This document shows, piece after piece, positions 47,501 to 49,460 of a stretch of 64,000 nt of DNA. The position numbers were made by a program, and so were the translations under genes. The notes under the pieces are model-generated. The model had not been told where the DNA came from. It saw only the letters and a list, made by a program, of their open reading frames with translations, and did no database searches. The stretch is from assembly GCA_030562195.1 (NCBI GenBank), contig JAUJPP010000005.1, forward strand, positions 13,264,826 to 13,328,825, given 5' to 3'. The stretch comes from Nipponacmea schrenckii (Eukaryota > Mollusca > Gastropoda > Lottiidae). Position 1 is the stretch's first letter; each line of letters begins with the position of its first letter.

Positions 47501-49460
47501 TCTTTAATGTTTCTCTTTTTTTTTATACAATATGAATGTCACAGATCGTATATGGTACGGTGGATTAAAGATACCAACCTAATTATGATCATAGCAGCGG
47601 CTAATTGTACCTGTGGTGAAGGACAAGAATTTACAGTTGAACCAGAAAGAATAAGATATATCCTTTGAATAAATTTATAAAGCAAACACCTTCAATACGC
47701 GAATACATTTAACTCCCTTCTAAGACTTTTCAATATAATTAACAACTGGTAAGTGACCAGTGCAGATTTCATTATCTCCCTTGTAATAAACATTACATGT
47801 TTTCACATGCAGGTCAGATTAAACAAATAAGATGATGATCCAATATTCTTTTTAAATTCTAGAATTAATTGGGGGAAAATTAATTTCCACCCAGGTGGAA
47901 AGTTTTTAATTCAAAATTCTAGAATTCACCTGGGTGGAAATTCAAATTTTAACTCAAAATTCTAGAATTATCACCCGGGTGAAAATTAAAGTTTTTAATT
48001 GAATATTATTAAACTACCACCTGGGTGAGAATTAATATTCACCCAGGTGAAAATACAAGTTTTAAAATTATATTCCAGTTTTTTAGTTATATTTCATTTT
48101 TTAAATTCAAAATTAAAAAAAAAAATGATGTCGTTTACGGACCACTGTACTTTTATCACCTTTATTAAGAGACAGTTTGTTAGATTATTCCCTGGAGTGG
48201 TCCCTTAAAACAGTTTCTGTTGTATTGAACATAGTAAAATATATTACAGATTGGCCTTACAGATTGGCCTTAGTATACAAAATATATTACAGATCAGCCT
48301 TAGTATACAAAATATATTACAGATTGGCCTTACAGATTGGCCTTAGTATACAAGAGTATTTGATGGGAATGATTTGCAGGATGATTATTGTATTGTTTCT
48401 GAATACAAATTATAATTTTTAATCATGATCGCTGTGTTAAGTTAATCAATTTAAAACAGGTTTTCTAAATAACTTATGTGTATCACAGACACTGTAGCAT
48501 TAATTTGCACCACACCAATTTTCATCTGTAATTCTGTTGGATATCAAGCCAAATTAAAATGATAATAATTAATGGATTACAACTATTTAACATATATATA
48601 TATAAACTATATTCCTTAATTCTTCCATACATAATGAAACAGAAATGTGTAGCAGACTGTGGAATTTACAACAACCACCAAGACTTTCTGAATGTTTTGA
48701 TTCTATTTTAGAGGTAAGTCACATGTAATAACAGGTACATCTGTGGTTCAGCAAGTCACTTAAAAGACTTAGAATACTTACCTCTTAAAATCGAAAAAAA
48801 AAAATTAATTTTCAAACTTGGTCAATTAAAGTATATATTCATCAGTTGGACTTACCAGGCACAATAACTAAACAATAGAGTCTCTATAACATGATATATC
48901 CATTAAATTAAATATCTATTTGAAATTTACTTCGTTTATTGGACTACTTCTTGGTTTTATGAATATATTGGATTATAAAGGGATTCTGTAGTATAGTTTT
49001 GACACCAGGTAATTCCCTCATGAACAAAGACCCACTATGACCATGTTTCAAACTTTTGGTGATCCTTAGACCTTTAACATTTTGTTCTTTTGTTTGTTCA
49101 TTTGCTTCAAGTCCAATTTTAGACAAATTAATTATTTATCCAAAACCTGTTGTAAGATTACACGAAATTCTTACATACCGTTTTCATTCTGCTCGACACC
49201 AAAAATGTTGCTTAGACCACCCATCCTTAGCTTGAATAGTAATGTCAATGTGTTTTAATCTGTAGGCTACCTCTATTATAGTGTACATAACAATTTCAAC
49301 TGATATTAATCATACGTCACCCCTTTTGTATTAAATTCTAAGTAAACATTTTTTTTTATATTTTCAGAAGGATGATAACTGTCGAGGAAATATATCAAAA
49401 TTATCATATAGTCTTGTTTTATTAGTCTTTTTAATATCATTGAAATATACAATTGTATAG
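2459..49460 (+). CDS. CACNA2D3: Voltage-gated calcium channel alpha2/delta subunit, CACNA2D3/4-like (whole gene, 32 visible exons, 5' incomplete)
   Basis: Auxiliary subunit of high-voltage-activated calcium channels: extracellular, usually GPI-anchored, promoting surface delivery and gating of the Cav alpha1 pore. Joining the exons listed below, all phase-consistent, gives 1,070 residues counted from the first visible one. The order is VWA_N region (about 1-170), VWA domain with intact MIDAS DASGS (207-211), Cache/VGCC_alpha2 region (about 340-960), Cys-rich delta part and hydrophobic tail. Diagnostic family strings include [21 protein letters not shown] and ADVQENV. The usual length is about 1,090-1,150 aa, so the missing signal-peptide exon(s) and one missing VWA exon account for the shortfall. 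The gabapentin-type RRR motif is absent (CRVRQWY), which favours the alpha2delta-3/4 group. Assignment to 3 rather than 4 is not resolved. It converges on EBP. Confidence 0.96.
2945..3220. repeat. Dispersed repeat, copy 1 (pair with 18735-19030)
   Basis: Diverged copies share the order TCCAGAAAAA, cCACACATCC/CACACCCCAG, AAGATGC plus a T-run, GAGATCAGTTTC/GACAGATCAGTTTC and ATGGTATGACT...ACTACAAAA. Class unknown. It lies in CACNA2D intron 1. Confidence 0.6.
3864..4063 (-). mobile_element. SINE-A copy (reverse, 5'-truncated)
   Basis: It is the reverse complement of the 3' two-thirds of the full-length element at 21093-21396: the blocks CTTTCTACCAGTTGGT, TTATCCGTACCCATTTACAG and CTTATTCAAGGTGATC are recognisable. 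Confidence 0.75.
4360..4960. repeat. Degenerate ~115-bp dispersed repeat block
   Basis: Four or more diverged units, each with 'gtgaactc...acagttttcatctgattt', 'tgatgagatcttggac' and 'gttattgcccttgac'. Related segments occur at 16240-16560, 23035-23150 and 57590-58160. It may be the remnant of a transposon sub-terminal repeat; class not assigned. Confidence 0.6.
5108..6768. repeat. 47-bp tandem array (about 36 units)
   Basis: Unit built on AAATATTAGCCAAGGTCTTG then TATATTGTAGTGATAAGAAA, with length variation in the AAATG spacer. A GATTGTG/GGTCTTG variant alternates irregularly. It lies in CACNA2D intron 1. Confidence 0.95.
7345..7980. repeat. 38-bp tandem array (about 17 units)
   Basis: Unit CTCCACTTTGGAAATAGTTC then TATTGCTCTGTTGATTTA, in CACNA2D intron 1. 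Copies are highly similar. Confidence 0.94.
7981..10239. other. CACNA2D intron 1 sequence, nothing recognised
   Basis: AT-rich sequence with a G homopolymer interrupted by one T near 8921-8937 and no exon-like or mobile-element signature that I can support. Confidence 0.5.
10240..10885. repeat. 31-bp tandem array in two blocks
   Basis: Unit CAATATACTCACTCTATTAT then CACAAACTATA. Two clean blocks (10240-10490 and 10670-10880) flank a decayed middle where units are still faintly visible. Confidence 0.92.
11267..11335 (+). CDS. CACNA2D3: CACNA2D exon 2
   Basis: Acceptor ttctag, donor gtaagc, 69 bp, phase 0 (residues 41-63). The translation [18 protein letters not shown] continues the AVKxxxEAAE helix begun in exon 1. 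The intron before it is 8.7 kb and filled with tandem arrays. Confidence 0.88.
11336..12141. other. CACNA2D intron 2, nothing recognised
   Basis: Apart from loosely repeated 'aaggatttatatgggaaa' phrases (11590-11990) I see no repeats or genes. Confidence 0.45.
12142..12331 (+). CDS. CACNA2D3: CACNA2D exon 3
   Basis: Acceptor tattttag, donor gtaagt, 190 bp, leaving phase 1 (residues 64-127). It starts [11 protein letters not shown], matching the family's 'EYFNAVLINE', and ends [13 protein letters not shown], matching 'SDVQVPTNMY'. Potential N-glycosylation sequons NET and NTS lie inside. It belongs to the VWA_N domain. Confidence 0.94.
12420..12752. mobile_element. 'cgatac' MITE, copy 1
   Basis: It starts TAGTGCTGGCACGAT and ends GCAATACCCAGCACTA, so about 10-bp terminal inverted repeats (TAGTGCTGGg). 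The interior shares 'gtatcaatac..tgacaatatttggcattccataaaa' with 45374-45834. It has no coding capacity and lies in CACNA2D intron 3. Confidence 0.75.
13121..13252 (+). CDS. CACNA2D3: CACNA2D exon 4
   Basis: Acceptor attgtttcag, donor gtaaga, 132 bp, phase 1 to phase 1 (residues 127-171). The translation includes [17 protein letters not shown] and [17 protein letters not shown], a clear match to the conserved 'NGVYWSESLN...WQYFGSAKGFFRQYPG' block before the VWA domain. Confidence 0.96.
13286..13492. repeat. 32-bp tandem array (about 6 units)
   Basis: Unit TGTTCCTGTGTCCTGTTTTA then ATGTTCAAATGT. It begins about 35 bp after the donor of exon 4. A separate ~90-bp direct duplication (GTTTAAAAACAGTTCACCAC...) follows at 13500-13635. 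Confidence 0.85.
13990..14078 (+). mobile_element. SINE-B 3' tail fragment
   Basis: It carries the family's 3' end, ATAAGGTGCAGAAGAGTAGG then ACGTAAAACTC, ending in CATTTCATTT repeats. Confidence 0.7.
14600..15000. repeat. 24-bp tandem array, with a 41-bp higher-order form
   Basis: Unit GATGTTTTGATATGTAGCTT AGAA. Towards the 3' side it changes to a 41-bp compound unit (tacaagatgttttgatttgt / agac + truncated copy). Frames opened on both strands are array artefacts. Confidence 0.9.
15180..16240. other. CACNA2D intron 4 sequence, nothing recognised
   Basis: A 97-codon open frame on the - strand (16128-15835) has no recognisable motif and no splice or start context that I can support. Confidence 0.4.
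16240..16560. repeat. Degenerate ~115-bp dispersed repeat block (reverse)
   Basis: Two units related to 4360-4960 ('gattcaaatcagatgaaaactgtagtctct', 'caataactaaaaaa'), plus the GGACAGACGGATG...GTGACAACAATATAC segment that recurs at 23085-23150. Confidence 0.6.
17165..17490. repeat. 24-bp tandem array (about 13 units)
   Basis: Unit AAACACTATCTCATGTCAGC AAAT, with alternating 'catatgacagtactt' and 'catgtcagcaaat' halves in the first part. It gives an 8-residue periodic frame that is not a gene. It ends 80 bp before exon 5. Confidence 0.92.
17569..17629 (+). CDS. CACNA2D3: CACNA2D exon 5
   Basis: Acceptor actttcag, donor gtaagt, 61 bp, phase 1 to phase 2 (residues 171-191). The translation [20 protein letters not shown] corresponds to 'GIKWEPDENG..FDCRNRKW'. 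With the next exon it reads CRVRQWY, so the triple arginine that supports gabapentin binding in alpha2delta-1/2 is not present. Confidence 0.96.
17855..18160. repeat. Dispersed repeat, copy 1 (pair with 33470-33730)
   Basis: Shared blocks: TTACGAAAGCACAGGCCGAGGTA near one end, and AGGGTGATTCAAAGTAACAA with 'taataaaatgaactg...caggg' near the other. It has no ORF. The class is unknown. Confidence 0.55.
18204..18480 (+). mobile_element. SINE-A copy (5'-truncated)
   Basis: It shares more than 250 bp with 21093-21396, starting at the GTTGGTTCT segment and running through AGCTGTAAATGGGTACGGAT to AATATAGTTGTTTC. The tRNA-like box A start is missing. Confidence 0.8.
18735..19030. repeat. Dispersed repeat, copy 2 (pair with 2945-3220)
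   Basis: Same orientation and order of blocks as copy 1, moderately diverged. It lies in CACNA2D intron 5. Confidence 0.6.
19723..19873 (+). CDS. CACNA2D3: CACNA2D exon 6, VWA MIDAS exon
   Basis: Acceptor ccattacag, donor gttagt, 151 bp, phase 2 to phase 0 (residues 191-241). It encodes [20 protein letters not shown] then [11 protein letters not shown] and ends DYFNILE. The metal-ion-dependent adhesion site DxSxS is intact (D207, S209, S211). In this family the site is needed for the subunit to promote channel trafficking. Confidence 0.98.
20026..20400. mobile_element. pogo-like element end / fragment
   Basis: After TA it begins CAGTGAAACCTCTATgAACC and contains repeated 'cctctataaaccagcat' and 'aaccggca' motifs, the terminal style of pogo-type elements. 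The opposite end was not located, so the length is uncertain. Confidence 0.55.
20400..21092. other. CACNA2D intron 6 sequence with loose ~35-bp repeats
   Basis: From 20400 to 20720 the phrase 'gtagtaggttcaattt...gaagtca' recurs with heavy divergence. The rest is unremarkable. Confidence 0.45.
21093..21396 (+). mobile_element. SINE-A, full-length tRNA-derived copy
   Basis: The head TAGCACAGCGGTTAGAGCGT resembles a tRNA box A region, and GAGTTCTAATCTC about 80 bp on resembles box B. The body holds the family blocks ACCTTGAATAAGTCATCTTC, AGCTGTAAATGGGTACGGAT and ACCAGCTGGTAGAAAGGATC, and it ends AATATAGTTGTTTCTTTCTT. Other copies: 3864-4063, 18204-18480, 23872-24148, with fragments at 31109-31200 and 38705-38765. 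Confidence 0.85.
22075..22265 (-). mobile_element. Fragment of the 9-1101 pogo-like family
   Basis: It is the reverse complement of roughly 225-435: shared CTTAATCGGGGGATTAATTA, GGGATGAGATTAACgCGTGTCACCGGCAA and 'atggtaaagaattttgacattgaaaa'. Its end is about 200 bp from exon 7. Confidence 0.75.
22463..22627 (+). CDS. CACNA2D3: CACNA2D exon 7, VWA continued
   Basis: Acceptor tttttcag, donor gtaagt, 165 bp, phase 0 (residues 242-296). [20 protein letters not shown] matches 'YNEELHYVEPCLNGTLVQAD'. It keeps the conserved Cys that disulphide-bonds alpha2 to delta in characterised members, and an NRT sequon. It ends [16 protein letters not shown]. The next expected exon of the family is not visible downstream (see findings). 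Confidence 0.95.
23035..23150. repeat. Degenerate dispersed repeat fragment
   Basis: Contains GGACAGACGGATG and ACAACAATATACGACCACAT, as at 16505-16550. Confidence 0.6.
23664..23750. mobile_element. 'cgatac' MITE, short deleted copy
   Basis: TAGCACTGGGTATTG at one end and GATACCAGCACTA at the other, with only about 60 bp between. An internally deleted member of the family at 12420 and 45374. Confidence 0.65.
23872..24148 (+). mobile_element. SINE-A copy (nearly full length)
   Basis: It has the box-A-like head TAGCACAGTCGGTTAGAGCC, the central AGCTGTAAATGGGTGTGGAT and the AATATAGTTGTTTCAG tail. More diverged than the 21093 copy. Confidence 0.8.
24360..24650 (+). mobile_element. SINE-B, tRNA-derived copy
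   Basis: The head GGTGGCTCAGTGAGTTAGAT and the box-B-like GTCTAGGGTTCCAGC are tRNA-like. The body has GATGCAGGTCGAAGGGACTG, GAGGCCCCGTGTGCTACAGG and AAAAAGAGTAGGCT. Copies or parts: 30613-30845 (reverse), 38195-38440, 39250-39470, 42121-42200, 53465-53665, with tails at 13990 and 24990. Confidence 0.82.
24990..25060 (-). mobile_element. SINE-B 3' tail fragment (reverse)
   Basis: AAATGAAATGAAATGAATGG then AGTTTTACGTCCTACTTTTC and 'tgcaccttatgggcta', the reverse of the family's 3' end. Confidence 0.7.
25325..25845. repeat. ~34-bp degenerate tandem array (about 15 units)
   Basis: Unit GGCCTACTATGGTTGATTAC then TTAGTATTTCAGTA, much more diverged than the other arrays. It lies in CACNA2D intron 7, where an exon is expected but not seen. 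Confidence 0.85.
26033..26111 (+). CDS. CACNA2D3: CACNA2D exon 8, end of VWA
   Basis: Acceptor ctttgtacag, donor gtaata, 79 bp, phase 0 to phase 1 (residues 297-323). [20 protein letters not shown] then MACANKG matches 'VRIFTYLIGREA...KWMACANKG', one of the most conserved stretches of the family. Confidence 0.97.
26320..28090. repeat. 38-bp tandem array (about 45 units) carrying TTATTTCAG in each unit
   Basis: Unit TATTATTTCAGTTAAATAAA then ACTATTGAAATTACATTA. Variants: taaa/aagc/aaac, cag or caa, gaaatt or taaatt. Almost every unit has an acceptor-like pyrimidine-CAG. It fills most of CACNA2D intron 8 and stops about 75 bp before exon 9. Confidence 0.96.
28167..28216 (+). CDS. CACNA2D3: CACNA2D exon 9
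   Basis: Acceptor atttttag, donor gtaata, 50 bp, phase 1 to phase 0 (residues 323-339). It encodes [17 protein letters not shown], matching 'GFFTQISTLADVQENV'. It lies only about 75 bp beyond a 1.8-kb array whose units each carry a TTATTTCAG acceptor-like motif. Confidence 0.96.
28581..28685 (+). CDS. CACNA2D3: CACNA2D exon 10
   Basis: Acceptor tatttttcag, donor gtaggg, 105 bp, phase 0 (residues 340-374). [20 protein letters not shown] then TPVYLDY matches 'EYLHVLSRPKV...HDVVWTEAYID'. This is the link into the Cache/VGCC_alpha2 region. Confidence 0.96.
28686..29252. other. CACNA2D intron 10, nothing recognised
   Basis: Unique-looking AT-rich sequence. An 88-codon - strand frame (28996-28730) has no supporting features. 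Confidence 0.45.
29253..29309 (+). CDS. CACNA2D3: CACNA2D exon 11
   Basis: Acceptor atgtttcag, donor gtaaga, 57 bp, phase 0 (residues 375-393). [19 protein letters not shown] matches 'GPVLMTTVAMPVFSKQNET', the first strands of the extracellular Cache-type sensor fold. Confidence 0.93.
29330..29450. repeat. Dispersed repeat fragment
   Basis: 'gttgcccttgtctgtctgtacatccacaa' and 'ttgtgaacaaaacttggtggga' resemble the start of the ~115-bp repeat family at 4360 and 57590. Confidence 0.45.
29449..30130. repeat. 33-bp tandem array abutting exon 12
   Basis: Unit ATGAGTAATCTATGAGTTAT then CTAATGATTATAA, with shorter ~20-bp sub-units from 29750 on and one local inversion near 29605-29640. The last unit ends 11 bp before exon 12 and supplies the sequence around its acceptor. 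Confidence 0.95.
30141..30236 (+). CDS. CACNA2D3: CACNA2D exon 12
   Basis: Acceptor gatttgtag, donor gtaggt, 96 bp, phase 0 (residues 394-425). [20 protein letters not shown] then [12 protein letters not shown] matches '[23 protein letters not shown]'. The 20 bases before the acceptor are a copy of the 33-bp array unit that fills the intron upstream. Confidence 0.95.
30444..30518 (+). CDS. CACNA2D3: CACNA2D exon 13
   Basis: Acceptor ttcttacag, donor gtaagt, 75 bp, phase 0 (residues 426-450). [20 protein letters not shown] then YFRPF matches '[23 protein letters not shown]', a hallmark of the Cache domain in alpha2/delta proteins. Confidence 0.97.
30613..30845 (-). mobile_element. SINE-B copy (reverse)
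   Basis: It reads, in reverse order, GAAGTTTTACGTCCTACTCT, CAGCCTACTCTTTTTGCGAT, GCACACGGGGCCTCAGTTTA and CTCTGGCCTGCATCA. Confidence 0.82.
31109..31200 (-). mobile_element. SINE-A fragment (reverse)
   Basis: CCCTACCCATTTACAGTCGG and AACTTATTCAAGGTCATTG. It ends 80 bp before exon 14. Confidence 0.65.
31278..31433 (+). CDS. CACNA2D3: CACNA2D exon 14
   Basis: Acceptor ttaatacag, donor gtaggt, 156 bp, phase 0 (residues 451-502). [16 protein letters not shown] matches the CACNA2D3/4 string 'PNYSSVDLSEVEWED'. The exon also has an acidic-aromatic insert ([20 protein letters not shown]) that I do not place exactly in vertebrate relatives. Confidence 0.95.
31925..32818. repeat. 54-bp tandem array with alternating A/B variants (16 units)
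   Basis: Variant A has CTTATATTGATATATTATGTAG, abbreviated here as tatattg...atgtag; variant B has tgttttg...atacag. Both are followed by GTATCATATCAAGGCCCTTG. From 32385 to 32818 they alternate strictly, making a 108-bp higher-order unit. The first half runs A B A A A B A B. A different sequence interrupts at 32365-32390. The period of 18 codons opens frames on both strands; none is a gene. Confidence 0.95.
32919..32990 (+). CDS. CACNA2D3: CACNA2D exon 15
   Basis: Acceptor ttttgacag, donor gtagga, 72 bp, phase 0 (residues 503-526). [20 protein letters not shown] then VDNM fits the 'LRNAMVNRKTGKFSMEV' segment. It contains an NVT sequon. Confidence 0.9.
33346..33404 (+). CDS. CACNA2D3: CACNA2D exon 16
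   Basis: Acceptor atttctag, donor gtaaat, 59 bp, phase 0 to phase 2 (residues 527-546). [19 protein letters not shown] is the counterpart of 'KGKRVLVMTNDYYYTDIKGTP'. Confidence 0.9.
33470..33730. repeat. Dispersed repeat, copy 2 (pair with 17855-18160)
   Basis: TTACGAAAGCACAGGCGCAGGTA and AGGGTGATTGAAAGTAACAA are shared with copy 1. Confidence 0.55.
33831..34120. mobile_element. TTAA-flanked MITE (AGGGATACTG family), 290 bp
   Basis: It begins AGGGATACTGCGTCTTAGCA and ends CCTATTATCCCT, flanked on both sides by TTAA (33827-33830, 34121-34124), a piggyBac-style target site. Related copies: 41519-41626 and 48977-49073, with remnants near 10940-11040 and 12756-12830. No ORF. Confidence 0.75.
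34682..35171. mobile_element. TTAA-flanked MITE (CCAGGCTT family), copy 1, 490 bp
   Basis: The ends AGTGGACCAGGCTT and AAGCCTGGGCCCCT are imperfect inverted repeats. TTAA flanks both sides (34678-34681 and 35172-35175). It is nearly identical to 62850-63345. The right end is 40 bp before exon 17. Confidence 0.88.
35212..35282 (+). CDS. CACNA2D3: CACNA2D exon 17
   Basis: Acceptor is a run of T then ag, donor the weaker gttaga, 71 bp, phase 2 to phase 1 (residues 546-570). [20 protein letters not shown] then INPS matches 'FSLGVALSRGHGKYFF'. A TTAA-flanked MITE ends 40 bp before this exon. Confidence 0.9.
35335..36395. repeat. 22-bp pyrimidine-rich tandem array (about 48 units)
   Basis: Unit CTCAAACAACTTCCCACTTC CT, strongly C/T/A on the + strand and almost free of G. 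It occupies nearly all of CACNA2D intron 17 and ends about 60 bp before exon 18. Open frames on both strands follow from the lack of stop-forming bases. Confidence 0.96.
36455..36497 (+). CDS. CACNA2D3: CACNA2D exon 18 (43-bp exon)
   Basis: Acceptor tattttccag, donor gttagt, 43 bp, phase 1 to phase 2 (residues 570-584). It encodes [14 protein letters not shown] and then the first two bases of a Trp completed by exon 19. It corresponds to the 'DLEHPDVSLADEW' segment. A 1-kb CT-rich array ends about 60 bp upstream. Confidence 0.85.
36700..37285. repeat. 78-bp tandem array that duplicates the exon 19 acceptor
   Basis: Unit: GTGATTCAGAAGCTGTTAGT, TGTCTGTTATTGTATTCATT, GTTTATCTGTTATAGGATTC, ACTGTTTAAATCCACTAG. 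AG of the ttatag acceptor falls at 36854, 36932, 37010, 37088, 37166 and 37244 (exact 78-bp spacing). The equivalent position at 36776 is mutated to GG. The 37088 copy has an in-frame TAA; the 37166 copy is open into exon 19. Confidence 0.96.
37245..37342 (+). CDS. CACNA2D3: CACNA2D exon 19, with tandemly duplicated 3' splice site
   Basis: Acceptor ttatag, donor gtaagt, 98 bp, phase 2 to phase 1 (residues 584-617). [20 protein letters not shown] then [13 protein letters not shown] matches 'WSYCNTDLHPEHRHLSQLEAIKLYL'. The acceptor and the first part of the exon are the last copy of a 78-bp tandem array. Identical ttatag|gattcac junctions occur with AG ending at 36854, 36932, 37010, 37088 and 37166. 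I chose 37245 because it is the copy that runs into unique family-like sequence. Use of the 37166 acceptor would add 26 aa in frame. Confidence 0.9.
37645..37860. repeat. Dispersed MITE-like repeat, copy 1
   Basis: 'TCTGTGGTTCCTaaaATTgC' to 'gaattgcaggaacaacagtagtctgaatgaaattgga' is shared with 39896-40115 and 51995-52165. The ends look inverted ('ggttcctgcaatt' versus 'aattgcaggaacaaca'). Confidence 0.6.
37942..38062 (+). CDS. CACNA2D3: CACNA2D exon 20
   Basis: Acceptor gatatcag, donor gtgagt, 121 bp, phase 1 to phase 2 (residues 617-657). [20 protein letters not shown] then [15 protein letters not shown] matches '[28 protein letters not shown]'. Confidence 0.95.
38195..38440 (+). mobile_element. 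SINE-B copy
   Basis: GGGTCCAGGGTTCAGTCCC (box-B-like), CAGTGATGCAGGTCAGAAAA, CACGGCCCTGTGAGCTACAG and AAAAGAGTAGGCAAATGCCA. Confidence 0.8.
38494..38571 (+). CDS. CACNA2D3: CACNA2D exon 21
   Basis: Acceptor aatttgtag, donor gtaagt, 78 bp, phase 2 to phase 2 (residues 657-683). [20 protein letters not shown] then IRRLHL has no strong counterpart in vertebrate proteins, where this loop is variable. Splice sites, open frame and phase fit both neighbours. Confidence 0.85.
38705..38770 (-). mobile_element. SINE-A fragment (reverse)
   Basis: AGGATTCTTTCTACCAGCTG followed by TTTGGCATTGATCG and TTATCCCGG. Confidence 0.6.
38983..39063 (+). CDS. CACNA2D3: CACNA2D exon 22
   Basis: Acceptor ttatttag, donor gtaagt, 81 bp, phase 2 to phase 2 (residues 683-710). 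[20 protein letters not shown] matches 'VEVAFLGTRTGLSRINLFVG', a well conserved strand-turn in the VGCC_alpha2 region. Confidence 0.95.
39250..39470 (+). mobile_element. SINE-B copy (3' two-thirds)
   Basis: CAGTGATGCACGTCAGGGGC, AAACCGAGGCCCAGTCAGAC, TTGCACACTGCATGGTGTTG and GGTGCAGAAGAGTAGGACGC, ending in a CATTTCATTT tail. Confidence 0.8.
39591..39697 (+). CDS. CACNA2D3: CACNA2D exon 23
   Basis: Acceptor ctattttag, donor gtaaat, 107 bp, phase 2 to phase 1 (residues 710-746). [20 protein letters not shown] then [15 protein letters not shown] fits the 'FPLWYRRAAEQIPGSFVYSIPF' segment. Confidence 0.92.
39896..40115. repeat. Dispersed MITE-like repeat, copy 2
   Basis: Shares 'tctgtggttcctgcaattca', 'gtggaatcgcaggaacaaca' and 'ttgaaaattggaataatgcgaatga' with copies at 37645 and 51995. 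Confidence 0.65.
40143..40336 (+). CDS. CACNA2D3: CACNA2D exon 24
   Basis: Acceptor aatttgcag, donor gtaagt, 194 bp, phase 1 to phase 0 (residues 746-810). [20 protein letters not shown] then [20 protein letters not shown] matches 'VVTASTSIQLLDE...VVAAVGIQMKLEFFQRKFW'. Conserved cysteines follow in [16 protein letters not shown]. Confidence 0.97.
40337..40876. other. CACNA2D intron 24, nothing firm
   Basis: 40700-40770 weakly resembles part of the CCAGGCTT MITE in reverse ('acatggatttgaaggttgaaattt'). Otherwise unremarkable. Confidence 0.35.
40877..40936 (+). CDS. CACNA2D3: CACNA2D exon 25
   Basis: Acceptor attttcag, donor gtaagt, 60 bp, phase 0 (residues 811-830). [20 protein letters not shown] matches 'VNCYLIDNNGFILVSED'. 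Confidence 0.95.
41234..41304 (+). CDS. CACNA2D3: CACNA2D exon 26
   Basis: Acceptor tttttatag, donor gtaagt, 71 bp, phase 0 to phase 2 (residues 831-854). [20 protein letters not shown] matches 'TGDFFGEIEGAVMNKLL'. Confidence 0.96.
41519..41626. mobile_element. TTAA-flanked MITE (AGGGATACTG family), short copy
   Basis: It begins GGGATTCTGTTACTTTATGA and ends GCAGTATCCCT, with TTAA at 41515-41518 and 41627-41630. The right end is 26 bp from exon 27. Confidence 0.7.
41653..41731 (+). CDS. CACNA2D3: CACNA2D exon 27
   Basis: Acceptor tcttttag, donor gtaagt, 79 bp, phase 2 to phase 0 (residues 854-880). [20 protein letters not shown] matches 'ITLYDYQAMCRANKESSDG'. Confidence 0.93.
42121..42205 (+). 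mobile_element. SINE-B 5' end fragment
   Basis: GCCACGGTGGCTCAGTGAGT then TAGATTCTTGCTCGCTAACC and TGAAGGTTCAGTGTTC, the tRNA-like head of the family. A 3' piece (TTGCACACTGCATGGTGTTG) lies just upstream at 41919-41940. Confidence 0.7.
42310..43017. repeat. 84-bp tandem array that duplicates the exon 28 acceptor
   Basis: Unit: CCTATAAAATCATTATTTAA, CAATGTCATCATCAGTCATT, TTGTAGTAAACAATGATTCT, AATATATTGATATTCTGTTT, ACAG. The AG of tttacag ends at 42414, 42497, 42582, 42666, 42749, 42832, 42916 and 43000. The last is the real acceptor. The two nearest copies are in frame and stop-free. Confidence 0.96.
43001..43053 (+). CDS. CACNA2D3: CACNA2D exon 28, with tandemly duplicated 3' splice site
   Basis: Acceptor tctgtttacag, donor gtaagt, 53 bp, phase 0 to phase 2 (residues 881-898). 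[17 protein letters not shown] matches 'DPYNAFLSAVKWIMTELVLF'. The acceptor and the first 17 or so exonic bases are the last copy of an 84-bp array. The same tttacag|cctata junction recurs with AG ending at 42414, 42497, 42582, 42666, 42749, 42832 and 42916. From 42832 or 42916 the frame stays open into this exon, giving possible isoforms 56 or 28 aa longer. Confidence 0.9.
43054..43542. other. CACNA2D intron 28, nothing recognised
   Basis: No repeats or coding signatures seen. Confidence 0.45.
43543..43773 (+). CDS. CACNA2D3: CACNA2D exon 29 (delta part)
   Basis: Acceptor ctttaacag, donor gtgagc, 231 bp, phase 2 to phase 2 (residues 898-975). [20 protein letters not shown] opens it, matching 'FLVEFNLCSWWHSDMTAKAQ'. 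Further on are YEACDKM and CGKCGEYS, corresponding to 'LEPCDTEYP' and 'ACEDCSKSF'. These are conserved delta-segment cysteines. Confidence 0.95.
44262..44645. repeat. Degenerate ~22-bp array of AGTCAGATTTT
   Basis: 'TACTAAGTCAGATTTTGAAT' and variants ('cttagtcagattttcaagc', 'ttactaagacagattttt') repeat about 17 times with variable T-runs. It lies in CACNA2D intron 29. Confidence 0.85.
45374..45834. mobile_element. 'cgatac' MITE, longest copy
   Basis: It starts TTAGGGCTGGCAGGATATATC and ends TTGGCGATACCCAGCACTA (quoted ends shortened where needed). The interior is rich in short 'tatcgcgatac' palindromes. Related to 12420-12752 and 23664-23750. Confidence 0.75.
46942..47295. mobile_element. 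hAT-like non-autonomous element, 354 bp
   Basis: The inverted termini are CAGGAGTTTTCAACCT and AGGTTGAAAACCCCTG, close to the Charlie-type hAT consensus. Flanking octamers CCCTACAC and TCCTACAT (6 of 8 identical) fit an aged 8-bp target duplication. No transposase. Confidence 0.78.
47545..47657 (+). CDS. CACNA2D3: CACNA2D exon 30, upstream of an AT-AC intron
   Basis: Acceptor atgtcacag, 113 bp, phase 2 to phase 1 (residues 975-1013). [20 protein letters not shown] then [17 protein letters not shown] matches 'QQIPSSNLFMVVVDSSCLC...MAPIEIRYNES'. The 5' splice site is not GT: the exon ends at t47657 and the next bases are ATATCCTTT, the U12-type AT-AC consensus. Reading through instead would hit TGA within three codons. 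Confidence 0.92.
47870..48060. repeat. Array of near-palindromic units inside the AT-AC intron
   Basis: Cores CCACCCAGGTGG, CACCTGGGTGG, CACCCGGGTG, CACCTGGGTG and CACCCAGGTG alternate with the perfect palindrome AATTCTAGAATT and 'tttttaattcaaaa' linkers, spaced about 55 bp apart. Confidence 0.8.
48240..48355. repeat. Short direct repeats, ~25-45 bp
   Basis: 'ACAGATTGGCCTTAGTATAC' and 'aaaatatatt' recur four to five times, in the AT-AC intron. Confidence 0.75.
48631..48713 (+). CDS. CACNA2D3: CACNA2D exon 31, downstream of an AT-AC intron
   Basis: It follows an AC 3' splice site (ttccatac), 83 bp, phase 1 to phase 0 (residues 1013-1040), donor gtaagt. With the last base of exon 30 it reads [20 protein letters not shown] then ECFDSILE, matching 'YNESLKCERLKAQKIRRRPESC'. 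The family match fixes the junction independently of splice consensus. Confidence 0.92.
48977..49073. mobile_element. TTAA-type MITE remnant (AGGGATACTG family)
   Basis: 'aaagggattctgtagtatag' to 'ttagacctttaac'. The right TTAA is intact, the left is altered. It lies in CACNA2D intron 31. Confidence 0.55.
49368..49460 (+). CDS. CACNA2D3: CACNA2D last coding exon (32), GPI-signal-like tail
   Basis: Acceptor tattttcag, 93 bp including the stop TAG at 49458-49460 (residues 1041-1070). [15 protein letters not shown] is followed by a hydrophobic end ([16 protein letters not shown]) with almost no cytosolic tail. This is the pattern of a GPI-attachment signal, as reported for alpha2/delta proteins. 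The exact attachment residue cannot be fixed by eye. Confidence 0.92.
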   Translation, partial: KDDNCRGNISKLSYSLVLLVFLISLKYTIV